Part shown: positions 43,156 to 52,623 of the stretch, piece after piece
Layout of the letters: each line of letters opens with the position of its first letter
Numbering within the stretch: position 1 is the stretch's first letter
Assembly (NCBI GenBank): GCA_964442075.1
Contig: CAYTWH010000003.1
Coordinates: forward strand, 87,249-151,248
DNA length: 64,000 bases
Source of the DNA: CAYTAU01 sp964442075
GTDB lineage: Bacteria; Bacteroidota; Bacteroidia; Bacteroidales; CAYTAU01
Direction: 5' to 3'
The notes under the pieces: model-generated
Databases searched by the model: none
What the model was told of the DNA's origin: nothing
Seen by the model: only the letters and a program-made list of their open reading frames with translations
Position numbers and translations under genes: made by a program

Positions 43156-44445
43156 ATGAAAAGGAGCACTATACGTTTTATAATAATACTTGGAACTATT
43201 TCAATTATAGGAATTATTATTATTCAAATTTATTGGATGCAAAAAACTTATAATATTAAAGAAAATCAATTTCACCAATCAGTAAATATTGCCTTAAAAA
43301 ATGTTACTACGATATTATTTGATTATAGTAATGAAATATATGAAGAATCATGTGATTTACCTTATGAAAATCCTGTTTTACAAATTTCATCAGATTATTA
43401 TATAGTAAATGTTAATTGTGAGATAGATATTGACATATTAGAATATTATTTAATAACTGAATTTGAAAATAGAAATTTGAAAATAGATTTTGAATATGGA
43501 GTATATAATTGCACAAATGATAATATGACATATGGTAATTATATTTCTTTAAAACAAGATCCTACTCTGCTTTTCGAGAAATCTGATTTGCAAAAAAGTG
43601 ATGAATTCACATATTATTTTGGTGTTTATTTTCCCGACCACAGTAATTACATAATTGGCAATATGAATATTTTATATTTCTTTTCTGTAATTTTAATTTT
43701 GATAATAATATTCTTTGCATACTCTTTATTTGTAATTCTTAAACAACGCAGACTAAGTGAAGTACAAAAAGATTTTATAAATAATATGACACATGAGTTT
43801 AAAACACCAATTTCATCTATAGCAATTTCTGTTGATGTTCTTGCAGAACCATTAATTGTTAAAGAACCCGAAAGAATTACAAAATACACAAGAATTATTA
43901 AAGAGCAAAATACCAGATTGAAAAATCAAGTTGAAAAAGTTCTTAATATGGCTGAAATTGAAAAAAATAAAATACAACTTCAGAAAAAAGAAATTAATTT
44001 AAATATTATGTTGCCTGAAATTGTAAAAGAATTTAAATTAAGTTTTCCTGACAAATATGGAGAAATTAAAATAAATCTGAACCATAATAATCAAAAAATA
44101 TTAGCCGACGAATTACATTTTTCTAATATTTTATTTAACATTATTGACAATGCTTATAAATATTGTAAAAATAAACCTGTTGTTAATATAGATACGATTC
44201 TTTATAAAAATAAGATTATATTATCAGTTACTGATAATGGTATTGGTATAAAAAAAGAACATTTCAAACGAATATTTCAAACTTTTTATAGAGTTCCAAT
44301 GGGCAATATTCATGATGTAAAAGGTTTTGGGTTGGGGTTAAATTATGTATCTAAAATTATTAATGCTCATAAATGGAAAATTTCCGTGTCAAGTATAATT
44401 AACACCGGTACGGTTTTTAATATTTATATACCATATATAAAATAA
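43156..44445 (+). CDS. Membrane sensor histidine kinase
   Basis: The 429-residue kinase has two membrane helices (about 8-28 and 172-193) flanking a periplasmic sensor domain (about 30-170) of no recognised family with a few cysteines. A HisKA domain has H213 in NNMTHEFKTPI, and the HATPase has the N-box NIIDNAYKYC, DNGIGIKKE and GFGLGLNYV. There is no HAMP or PAS domain. It follows purN by 9 bp and precedes its response regulator by 11 bp, making a two-component operon. The stimulus is unknown. Confidence 0.92.
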   Translation: MKRSTIRFIIILGTISIIGIIIIQIYWMQKTYNIKENQFHQSVNIALKNVTTILFDYSNEIYEESCDLPYENPVLQISSDYYIVNVNCEIDIDILEYYLITEFENRNLKIDFEYGVYNCTNDNMTYGNYISLKQDPTLLFEKSDLQKSDEFTYYFGVYFPDHSNYIIGNMNILYFFSVILILIIIFFAYSLFVILKQRRLSEVQKDFINNMTHEFKTPISSIAISVDVLAEPLIVKEPERITKYTRIIKEQNTRLKNQVEKVLNMAEIEKNKIQLQKKEINLNIMLPEIVKEFKLSFPDKYGEIKINLNHNNQKILADELHFSNILFNIIDNAYKYCKNKPVVNIDTILYKNKIILSVTDNGIGIKKEHFKRIFQTFYRVPMGNIHDVKGFGLGLNYVSKIINAHKWKISVSSIINTGTVFNIYIPYIK

Positions 44446-44456
44446 AAAAATGTAAA

Positions 44457-45158
44457 ATGGAAACATCAGCAGCTAAAATACTGTATGTGGAAGATGATAA
44501 AACACTTAGTTTTATTACAAAAGACAATCTTGAAAGAAAAGGATATAATGTTATTTGTTGTGATAATGGAAAAACTGCATTAGAAACTTTCAAAAAAGAA
44601 AAATTTAATATCTGTATTATTGATGTTATGCTTCCACAAATGGATGGATTTACATTAGCTATAAATATTCGTAAAACAGATAAGAACATCCCACTAATTT
44701 TTTTAACTGCCAAATCTATGATTGAGGATAAAATTGAAGGTTTAAAAATTGGTGGAGATGATTACATTACCAAACCATTTAGCATTGATGAATTAATATT
44801 GAAAATTGAAATATTTTTAAAAAGAAGTGTTGTTTATACTTATAATAATGAAGATGAAAAGTTTTTCAAATTTGGCAAATATGAATTTAGTTTTGAAAAC
44901 CTTTATTTATTGTTTAATAATGAAAAACAAGTATTAACTTTAAAAGAAGCTGAATTATTGCGATTTTTTTGCAAAAATCAAAACATTATACTTAATCGCT
45001 CAGTTATATTAAAATCCGTTTGGGGCGATGATGATTATTTTATGGGAAGAAGTTTAGATGTATTTATTTCAAGATTAAGAAAATATATTAATAACGATTC
45101 AAATATTAAAATTGAAACTTTACATGGTATTGGATTTAAATTTGTTGTAAAAAATTGA
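44457..45158 (+). CDS. OmpR-family response regulator
   Basis: The 233-residue protein has a receiver domain (1-120) with acidic pocket E12-D13-D14, phospho-acceptor D56 in IIDVMLPQMDGF and K in TKPF, then a Trans_reg_C winged helix (about 135-232, LTLKEAELLRFF, LDVFISRLRKYI). It acts as the DNA-binding partner of the kinase encoded 11 bp upstream. Confidence 0.94.
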   Translation: METSAAKILYVEDDKTLSFITKDNLERKGYNVICCDNGKTALETFKKEKFNICIIDVMLPQMDGFTLAINIRKTDKNIPLIFLTAKSMIEDKIEGLKIGGDDYITKPFSIDELILKIEIFLKRSVVYTYNNEDEKFFKFGKYEFSFENLYLLFNNEKQVLTLKEAELLRFFCKNQNIILNRSVILKSVWGDDDYFMGRSLDVFISRLRKYINNDSNIKIETLHGIGFKFVVKN

Positions 45159-45192
45159 AAATAACCTTTTAATAAATGAGTTGATTAAAGTT

Positions 45193-45223
45193 TTTGTATT
45201 AAATTAATAATGTATTAAATTTG
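45193..45223 (+). promoter_or_regulatory. Complete Bacteroidota-type promoter for the lipoprotein-radA operon
   Basis: TTTG at 45193-45196 and TAAATTTG at 45216-45223 are separated by exactly 19 bp, the consensus spacing for the -33/-7 promoter of Bacteroidota. The start codon at 45242 is 18 bp downstream. This is the best full match in the window. Confidence 0.65.
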
Positions 45224-45241
45224 CTAAAAAAATAAAATAAA

Positions 45242-45625
45242 ATGAAACTTATAAATTTCAGTTCTTTATTCTTTGTTATTACTTTAACATTGTTGTTTGT
45301 ATCTAGTTGCAAAAAATCAAAAGAAAATAAAATAATTGGTGAGTGGGAATTGATAAATATGAACAATTCTGTAAATTCTGATGAAAATTGGACTTTTCAT
45401 GAAAGCGATGTTCTTATTGTTGATAAAATTGACACTTTAGGGAATGTTGTTAGTAAAGATACAGCTATTTATGAGGTAAAATCAAAATCATTTAAGTATT
45501 TTGTTAACATTATTGAATGGAGCGAACACCTGGATGGAAGTTATCATATAGAAAAATTAAATAAGGAAGTATTAGTTTTACAATGTATAAGTCCTTATCA
45601 GAGAAAAGAATTTATGAAAAAATAG
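45242..45625 (+). CDS. Lipocalin-like lipoprotein, paralog A
   Basis: The 127-residue protein has a lipoprotein signal with lipobox VSSC (Cys about 22) and a mature domain starting IIGEWELINM and ending HLDGSYHIEKLNKEVLVLQC...QRKEFMKK. That end matches the next gene's HLDGEYIMLKHNTEILILQR...LRREFVKL, so the two are tandem paralogs. The barrel looks lipocalin-like. It is the first gene of an operon of two lipoproteins and radA, behind the promoter at 45193-45223. The function is unknown. Confidence 0.78.
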   Translation: MKLINFSSLFFVITLTLLFVSSCKKSKENKIIGEWELINMNNSVNSDENWTFHESDVLIVDKIDTLGNVVSKDTAIYEVKSKSFKYFVNIIEWSEHLDGSYHIEKLNKEVLVLQCISPYQRKEFMKK

Positions 45626-45628
45626 CAA

Positions 45629-46015
45629 ATGTTATATAAACACATGAAATATATATATATTCCTATATTGATTCTATTTCTTTTTTTAGTTGCTTGTGAA
45701 AAAATGGCTGAAAATCGAACAGAAAAGATTATCGGTATTTGGCAGGTTGTTCCTATTACTCCAGGCTATTCTACCTGGTCATTTACAGAAGACCAAAAGG
45801 TAAAAAGAACTGTAAATGATTCAATATTTTTTGAAGGAGATTATGAAATAATAATGAAACAGACAAGGTATTATTTATATATTAATAATCTTGGACACCT
45901 TGACGGCGAATATATTATGTTAAAGCATAATACAGAAATACTTATTTTACAAAGAGTACGAATTGATGGTAATGGTAATGGTGCTTTTCTTAGAAGAGAA
46001 TTTGTTAAATTATAA
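45629..46015 (+). CDS. Lipocalin-like lipoprotein, paralog B
   Basis: The 128-residue protein has a lipoprotein signal (YIYIPILILFLFLVAC) and a mature domain beginning IIGIWQVVPIT, paralogous to the gene just upstream. It starts 3 bp after that gene and ends 2 bp before the GTG of radA, so it is certainly in one transcript. The ATG at 45644 (MKYIYIP) gives a cleaner signal peptide and may be the true start. The function is unknown. Confidence 0.78.
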   Translation: MLYKHMKYIYIPILILFLFLVACEKMAENRTEKIIGIWQVVPITPGYSTWSFTEDQKVKRTVNDSIFFEGDYEIIMKQTRYYLYINNLGHLDGEYIMLKHNTEILILQRVRIDGNGNGAFLRREFVKL

Positions 46016-46017
46016 AA

Positions 46018-47373
<1,356 letters not shown>

Positions 47374-47379
47374 TTCCAG

Positions 47380-47387
47380 TATTTTTG
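47380..47387 (+). promoter_or_regulatory. -7 element upstream of the gene at 47417
   Basis: TATTTTTG (TAnnTTTG) lies 29 bp before ATG 47417, directly after the radA stop. Confidence 0.4.
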
Positions 47388-47416
47388 TATCTTGCACAAT
47401 TAAATTTTCAACATTA

Positions 47417-48025
47417 ATGAATAAACTTTTCATTATAACATCATTAATAGTAATATGTTCTATTACTGGGTTTTCTCAGATGATAAACCTAAAAGCCAAT
47501 ACTGATTATAATAATTTAACAAATAATAATCCCTCATTATCCAATAATAACTTTTCTTTAAAAGATTTTAAAGATATTAAGGATTTCAAATTTAAAAGAA
47601 GACGTTTCGCAAATGTTATGATGTATCTTGAATGTGGTGCAGGTGGTGGAGGAAATGGAACAGAATTATATAGTTTTTATAATTTTGAATTAGTCTTAGA
47701 ATCTAAATCAGACCACATGTTTACCGGAAGAATTGGAGGAGGAGTTACTGTAATTGATGAACAAATAGTATATACAATACCTTTTTCCGTTAATTTCCTT
47801 TTTGGTGAATTAAATCATTTTGAAATAGGTTTTGGAGCACATTATTCAGAAACATACGGCTTATATCCTGCAGGGAATATAGGATTTAGACACCAACCTG
47901 CAAGAGGTGGCTTTATGTATAAATTTGTTCTTACTCCGCATTTCCCTCGCGAAGATGATATATTTGGTGTTGAATTTGCTGTTATCAAACTATGGGCAGG
48001 ATTTGGTGTAGGTTGGTGTTGGTAA
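47417..48025 (+). CDS. Hypothetical secreted protein, outer-membrane barrel-like
   Basis: From ATG 47417 (203 residues) there is a signal peptide (KLFIITSLIVICSITGFSQ), an Asn-rich linker (to about 55), and a beta-rich domain of alternating hydrophobic strands (FTGRIGGGVTVI, FEIGFGAHYSETYG, FVLTPHF) ending GFGVGWCW. This is typical of a small eight-stranded outer-membrane barrel. A longer frame from 47330 would overlap radA and bury the signal peptide. No named family recognised. It has its own -7 element. Confidence 0.7.
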   Translation: MNKLFIITSLIVICSITGFSQMINLKANTDYNNLTNNNPSLSNNNFSLKDFKDIKDFKFKRRRFANVMMYLECGAGGGGNGTELYSFYNFELVLESKSDHMFTGRIGGGVTVIDEQIVYTIPFSVNFLFGELNHFEIGFGAHYSETYGLYPAGNIGFRHQPARGGFMYKFVLTPHFPREDDIFGVEFAVIKLWAGFGVGWCW

Positions 48026-48145
48026 TATTACAACAATTATTAATCGATATTAATCAACAATTGTTATTACTTTCAAAATTATTCTAATTATTTTATTTTT
48101 GGTATCGTATTTGCAAAAACAAAATCAGTAAATTTGATTTGCATA

Positions 48146-48778
48146 ATGAAAACAATTTTTTATACCATAATATTTATTTTTTTTCTTACAAACTCATACT
48201 CTCAACCATCAGATAAACAATTTTATCAACCAAAATATGTAGGGATATCTTCTGATGTATTTGACAATTTAATGACTGCTCAAGATAATAGTTATTGGTG
48301 TTGGGCTGCCACTGCTCAGATTGTATTAAACTATTACGGCATTGATATTGAACAAGAACAAATTGTTGAAAGAATTTATCAAAAAGATGAATATGGAGAA
48401 CTACCAGATTCAGGAATTACATTAAATACAATCCATAAATGCTTAAACTATTCTGATATCGATAATAGCGGAACAAAATACAAAGTTGAAGCAACTATTG
48501 GAAAAGGGCCTCCAACCGCAGCAATGCTGATAGAACAATTAGCAAAAAAGAGACCTGTTATTGTTGGATATGAAACAGGTTTAGGAGGACATATAGTTGT
48601 TATAACAGCAGTAAGTTATATTGAAACAAGCAATGGATTTAAAATAGCCTCTATTGTTGTGCGTGACCCCATGCCAGATTCTGCTTATTCTATGGATAAC
48701 GGAAAAATTGAATACCCCGGAAGATATTTTGCCCGCCTTATGAATGCCTATTGGTATATTAATGTTACCAAATTATAA
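48146..48778 (+). CDS. Secreted papain-like (C39-type) cysteine peptidase
   Basis: From ATG 48146 (210 residues) there is a signal peptide (TIFYTIIFIFFLTNSYSQ) and one papain-fold domain. The nucleophile is in NSYWCWAATAQIVLNYYG, the histidine in GLGGHIVVITAV and the acidic/Asn position in VVRDPMPDSA. This is the pattern of Peptidase_C39_2/'papain-like' proteins. There is no transporter domain, so it is not a bacteriocin-processing ABC exporter. The substrate is unknown; secreted members can act on peptides or toxins. A TTG 12 bp upstream is a weaker start. Confidence 0.82.
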   Translation: MKTIFYTIIFIFFLTNSYSQPSDKQFYQPKYVGISSDVFDNLMTAQDNSYWCWAATAQIVLNYYGIDIEQEQIVERIYQKDEYGELPDSGITLNTIHKCLNYSDIDNSGTKYKVEATIGKGPPTAAMLIEQLAKKRPVIVGYETGLGGHIVVITAVSYIETSNGFKIASIVVRDPMPDSAYSMDNGKIEYPGRYFARLMNAYWYINVTKL

Positions 48779-48817
48779 TAATTCATTCTTTGTTGTTATT
48801 TTCGCTGTCTAATTATT

Positions 48818-49276
48818 ATGGCTGATAACAGTTCAAACATATTAGAAGAAGGAAGAAATTATAATTTTAAAGTATTAAAATCAATTTCCTTATACAATGA
48901 TGAAAATTATTTTGTTTTAGAAGCACCTTCTAAAAACAAATATCTCTTAAATTCATCCTTATATAAGTATTACAATATTTTAAAAAATACAACAATAAAA
49001 TGTAAGGTCGATAAAATAAATTGCAATGGCAAAATTTTTTTAGAGCCCGAGCATCCATATTTAAAAGAAGGTAATAAATATGTTTTTAAAGTTGATACCA
49101 TAGAAGAGTTGCTCGGTAAAGATAAAGAACAGGTGCTAATTGTAATTGATGACAAAGGAATAACACACACTGCCATACTTAACAGACACCTCAAACTCAA
49201 AGAAATACCAAAACATATAAATGCAAAAATCAATAGAATTTCTAAAGCAAGATTGTATCTTGAAGTAGCAAATTAA
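48818..49276 (+). CDS. Hypothetical protein with two OB-like halves
   Basis: The 152-residue cytoplasmic protein (no signal) appears to contain two similar beta-barrel halves, about 8-75 (EEGRNYNFKVLKSISLYNDENYFVLEAP) and about 78-152 (KEGNKYVFKVDTIEELLGKDKEQVLIVI). Each begins EEG/KEGxxYxFKV and looks OB-fold-like. I do not recognise a family. It overlaps by 4 bp, on the opposite strand, with the end of the gene at 49273. Confidence 0.6.
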   Translation: MADNSSNILEEGRNYNFKVLKSISLYNDENYFVLEAPSKNKYLLNSSLYKYYNILKNTTIKCKVDKINCNGKIFLEPEHPYLKEGNKYVFKVDTIEELLGKDKEQVLIVIDDKGITHTAILNRHLKLKEIPKHINAKINRISKARLYLEVAN

Positions 49277-49935
49277 TTTTTCTGATATTTTGGCTTCTTC
49301 TTAAAATCCCCGTTTTTTAATGCTTCAAAAAACTTTGCCCAAGCTACCACATTAAACAAACTAACAGGCTGATTTTGTCCCGCATAATACATTTTGTTAT
49401 ATACATTTTCGTTCAGAAACAACCTGTAACATACTTCTGGTAATGCAGGCATATCATCTTTATTAAATATCATCTGTTCTTCAGTTATTGCAAAGTTTTT
49501 ATAAGCTCTTTCCATGTCATCATCAACATAATCCATATTAATAAAATCTTTTTTAAATTCCTCATACGTATCCCATGGTAAAACAAGTACCTCATGTAGC
49601 ATAATAGTATCTTGAAGCATTATTTGATTAATATTTATTATTTTATTTTCAGTATTACATGGTACAATATAAATAGATCTTTTATATCCAATAGATGAAA
49701 AAATAAGTGTATCGCAGACTTCGGTTACAAATGAAAATTTGCCTTTATAATTACTTACTGTACCTCTGTTCTTATTTTTAATAAGTATATGTACAAATGG
49801 CAATCGTTCGTTTAATATATTTGATATCCTGCCATCAATTTGTACAAATTTAATATCCTGAGAAAAAAGTTTAGCACTAATTAATAAAAATAAAATAATA
49901 TATATTTTGGCTTTTTTCACAAATAAACGAATCAA
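49273..49935 (-). CDS. Secreted carboxypeptidase-regulatory-like-domain protein
   Basis: The 220-residue protein has a signal peptide (about 1-24, ending LFSQ) and a CarboxypepD_reg-like beta-sandwich (about 28-105, GRISNILNERLPFVHILIKN, GTVSNYKGKFSFV, FSSIGYKRS). An unassigned helical tail follows (about 110-220). It is a stand-alone version of the N-domain seen in TonB receptors and is probably a periplasmic or outer-membrane protein. It is common in Bacteroidota; the function is unknown. Confidence 0.78.
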   Translation of the reverse strand: MIRLFVKKAKIYIILFLLISAKLFSQDIKFVQIDGRISNILNERLPFVHILIKNKNRGTVSNYKGKFSFVTEVCDTLIFSSIGYKRSIYIVPCNTENKIININQIMLQDTIMLHEVLVLPWDTYEEFKKDFINMDYVDDDMERAYKNFAITEEQMIFNKDDMPALPEVCYRLFLNENVYNKMYYAGQNQPVSLFNVVAWAKFFEALKNGDFKKKPKYQKN

Positions 49936-50038
49936 ATTAAGAAAACATAAAATTAACGAATTTTAATTGTTTTTGTTTTATTGTCCAAATATTAGATGAA
50001 AATTTAACATTATTTATTATTTAAAGTTAAATATTAGT

Positions 50039-50046
50039 TAAATTTG
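50039..50046 (+). promoter_or_regulatory. -7 element upstream of fbp
   Basis: TAAATTTG (TAnnTTTG) lies 22 bp before ATG 50069. Confidence 0.4.
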
Positions 50047-50068
50047 TAATTCAAAAAAAATATTTAAT

Positions 50069-51094
50069 ATGGACAGCTATCAACCATTAACGTTAAATGA
50101 AGTAATTATACAAGAGCAATCAGCATTTCCTTATGCCAGAGGTGAGTTGTCAAGAATGTTGAGCCATATTGCAATTGCATCAAAAATTGTTCACAGAGAA
50201 GTGAATAAAGCGGGATTAGTTGATATACTTGGTGATGCCGACAATATTAATATTCAAGGTGAAGCTCAACAAAAACTTGATGTATTTGCTGACGAACAAT
50301 TTATAGCAGCAATAAAAAGTAGTGGAATATGCTGTGGGGTTGCTTCTGAAGAAAATGAAGACAGTGTAATTTTTGAAGATAAATTATCTTTGAACGGCAA
50401 ATATGTTGTTTGTATGGACCCATTAGATGGTTCGTCAAATATTGACGTAAACGTTTCAATAGGAACAATATTTTCAATTTACAGAAGAATATCAGAAACC
50501 GGGAAACCGGCAATTGTTGAAGATTTTCTACAAAAAGGGACCGAACAGGTTGCGGCAGGATATATTATCTATGGCTCATCAACCATGATGGTTTATACAA
50601 CAGGACTGGGAACAACAGGATTTACTTACGACCCTTCAATTGGAGAATTTTGCCTATCACATAGATACATGAAAACTCCCGAAGATGGAAAAATATATTC
50701 TATCAACGAAGGTAACTATATAAAATTTCACCAAGGAGTTAAGCAATATCTTAAATATTGTCAGGAAAACGATAAAAAAACAAATCGACCATATTCTTCG
50801 CGTTATATTGGCTCACTTGTTGCCGATTTTCATAGGAACTTATTAAAAGGAGGAATATTTATTTATCCGGTAAATGCCAGTTATCCAACAGGAAAATTAA
50901 GATTGATATACGAATGTAATCCCATATCATTTCTTGCCGAACAAGCAGGGGGAAAAGCAACTGATGGCAGAGGCAACAGAATTATGGAAATAAAACCCGA
51001 AATTCTTCATCAAAGAGTACCTTTTTATGTTGGGTCTAAAAATATGGTTAGTAAAGCCGAAGAATTTATGAAAAAATTTGGCGAAAAAGATTAA
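50069..51094 (+). CDS. fbp: Class I fructose-1,6-bisphosphatase
   Basis: This enzyme dephosphorylates fructose 1,6-bisphosphate in gluconeogenesis. The 341-residue protein shows the metal-binding ASEENED and MDPLDGSSNIDVNVSIGTIF motifs, and ends with the YECNPISFLAEQAGG segment and K-rich tail of class I enzymes. It is in the first position of a two-gene unit: apbE follows, starting 22 bp after the stop if ATG 51117 is used. Confidence 0.95.
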   Translation: MDSYQPLTLNEVIIQEQSAFPYARGELSRMLSHIAIASKIVHREVNKAGLVDILGDADNINIQGEAQQKLDVFADEQFIAAIKSSGICCGVASEENEDSVIFEDKLSLNGKYVVCMDPLDGSSNIDVNVSIGTIFSIYRRISETGKPAIVEDFLQKGTEQVAAGYIIYGSSTMMVYTTGLGTTGFTYDPSIGEFCLSHRYMKTPEDGKIYSINEGNYIKFHQGVKQYLKYCQENDKKTNRPYSSRYIGSLVADFHRNLLKGGIFIYPVNASYPTGKLRLIYECNPISFLAEQAGGKATDGRGNRIMEIKPEILHQRVPFYVGSKNMVSKAEEFMKKFGEKD

Positions 51095-51116
51095 AGAACA
51101 TGGTAGGCAGCATATT

Positions 51117-52190
51117 ATGGAGGAAACACCGGTTGAAAATATAAAATCACACCACAGATTTTCACAGATTATTTTTTTAAGTAGTATCTTATTATTACTC
51201 GTTTTTTGTAAATGCAATAATACTAAGCAAATTGAAACAGTTACACAAGAAAAAAAACTTGAATATTATTCTATTGAAGGCTTTGCACTTGGCACATCGT
51301 ATCATATAAAATATGAAGGTGAAAATAATCTTAAAACTATTATTGATTCGCTTTTAAATGAATTTGAAAATTCATTATCTACATTTCGTGAAAATTCTGT
51401 TATATCAAAAATAAACAGAAACGACAACAGTGTTATTTTAGACAATTATTTTATTAATTGTTTTAATACATCAATGGAAATATCAAAACTTACAAACGGG
51501 GCTTTTGATATTACAGTTGCACCTTTGGTTAATGTCTGGGGATTTGGTTTTGAAAAACAAGAGGAAGTTAACAAAGATATTATTGACAGCATACTTGATT
51601 TTGTAAGCTATAAAAAAATTAATATTAAAAATAATATCATTATTAAAAATGACAAAAGAATAAAACTTGATGCCAGTGCTATTGCCAAAGGACAAAGTGT
51701 TGATGTAATTTCAGAATATTTTTTAAATATCGGTATAAATAATTTTCTTGTCGAAATTGGAGGAGAATTGCGAGCCTCGGGAACAAAACAAAATAAAATT
51801 AATTGGAAAATTGGCATTGATAAACCCATAGACAACAGTAATGAACTTGATCGCCAAATACAAGCAAAGCTAAAAGTATATAATAAAGCAATAGCAACAT
51901 CGGGAAATTACAGGCAGTTTTACGTAAAAAACGGTATAAGATACAGTCACACTATTAATCCACACAATGGTTACCCTGTTAAACACAATTTACTTAGTGT
52001 TACGGTAATGGCAAACAGTTGCATTACAGCCGATGCCTATGCAACCGCATTTATGGTGCTTGGTTATGAAAAAAGCAAAAAAATAGCCGATGCCAATAAT
52101 AATATTGATGCTTATTTTGTATGCTCAAATAGCGAAAACAGCTTTAATATTAGCTACACAAAAGGCTTTAATGATGTTTTAACGGATTAA
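51117..52190 (+). CDS. apbE: FAD:protein FMN transferase (lipoprotein)
   Basis: ApbE attaches FMN covalently to target flavoproteins such as RnfG and NqrC in the periplasm. From ATG 51117 (357 residues) a long N-tail leads to a hydrophobic signal with a probable lipobox LVFC, then the ApbE domain (about 45-355) with LGTSYHIKYEG, LDASAIAKGQSVD and SHTINPHNGYP. The first residues of the tail (SHHRFSQI) are encoded by the interspersed motif CACCACAGATTTTCACAG, so the N-terminus may be recently extended. A TTG at 51078 overlapping fbp is less likely. The target proteins are not in the window. Confidence 0.9.
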   Translation: MEETPVENIKSHHRFSQIIFLSSILLLLVFCKCNNTKQIETVTQEKKLEYYSIEGFALGTSYHIKYEGENNLKTIIDSLLNEFENSLSTFRENSVISKINRNDNSVILDNYFINCFNTSMEISKLTNGAFDITVAPLVNVWGFGFEKQEEVNKDIIDSILDFVSYKKINIKNNIIIKNDKRIKLDASAIAKGQSVDVISEYFLNIGINNFLVEIGGELRASGTKQNKINWKIGIDKPIDNSNELDRQIQAKLKVYNKAIATSGNYRQFYVKNGIRYSHTINPHNGYPVKHNLLSVTVMANSCITADAYATAFMVLGYEKSKKIADANNNIDAYFVCSNSENSFNISYTKGFNDVLTD

Positions 52191-52197
52191 AATTACA

Positions 52198-52509
52198 CCC
52201 CAAACAATTAAATTCTGTTTTGAGGGTTTTTTACCACAAAAAAAGGGCAGAAAAAAACGCTTAACAATATTAGCAAAAGAAACCCGCACTATAGTATTTT
52301 ATGTATCGCCATACAAACTGATTAAAACACTTGAAGAATTTACAGAATATTTTGGCAGTAAACGCAGAGCATCGGTTTCTCGCGAGCTAACCAAAATTTA
52401 AGAAGAAACTACAAGAGGCACTCTGCCCGAAATAATTGAATACTACAAAAACAAAAGCGTAATTAAAGGCGAAATTGTGCTTGTTGTTGAGGGTAATAAT
52501 GGGAAGTAA
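52198..52509 (+). pseudogene. Partial duplicate of the rsmI 3' end carrying the same in-frame stop
   Basis: The plus-strand frame reads KFCFEGFLPQKKGRKKRLTI through SRELTKI, then TAA at 52399-52401, then EETTRGTLPEIIEYYKNKS... to TAA at 52507-52509. It matches the last third of rsmI (27892-28605). I count 12 synonymous and 3 amino-acid-changing codon differences over about 100 codons, on both sides of the shared stop. It lacks the first two thirds of the gene and sits 7 bp after apbE. It is non-functional as a full enzyme. Confidence 0.85.
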
Positions 52510-52589
52510 GAAGCAATTGGGAATCACTGCTTTCAACCTATCGTTTCCTTAAATAATGTTAAATAACTTTTTTGCTTAATCTTAAATAA

Positions 52590-52597
52590 TACCTTTG
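52590..52597 (+). promoter_or_regulatory. -7 element upstream of the gene at 52624
   Basis: TACCTTTG (TAnnTTTG) lies 26 bp before the GTG at 52624. A TTTG at 52571-52574 is only 15 bp upstream of it, shorter than the ideal spacing. Confidence 0.4.
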
Positions 52598-52623
52598 TAG
52601 GTGCATGTATAAAGCAAGTTCTC

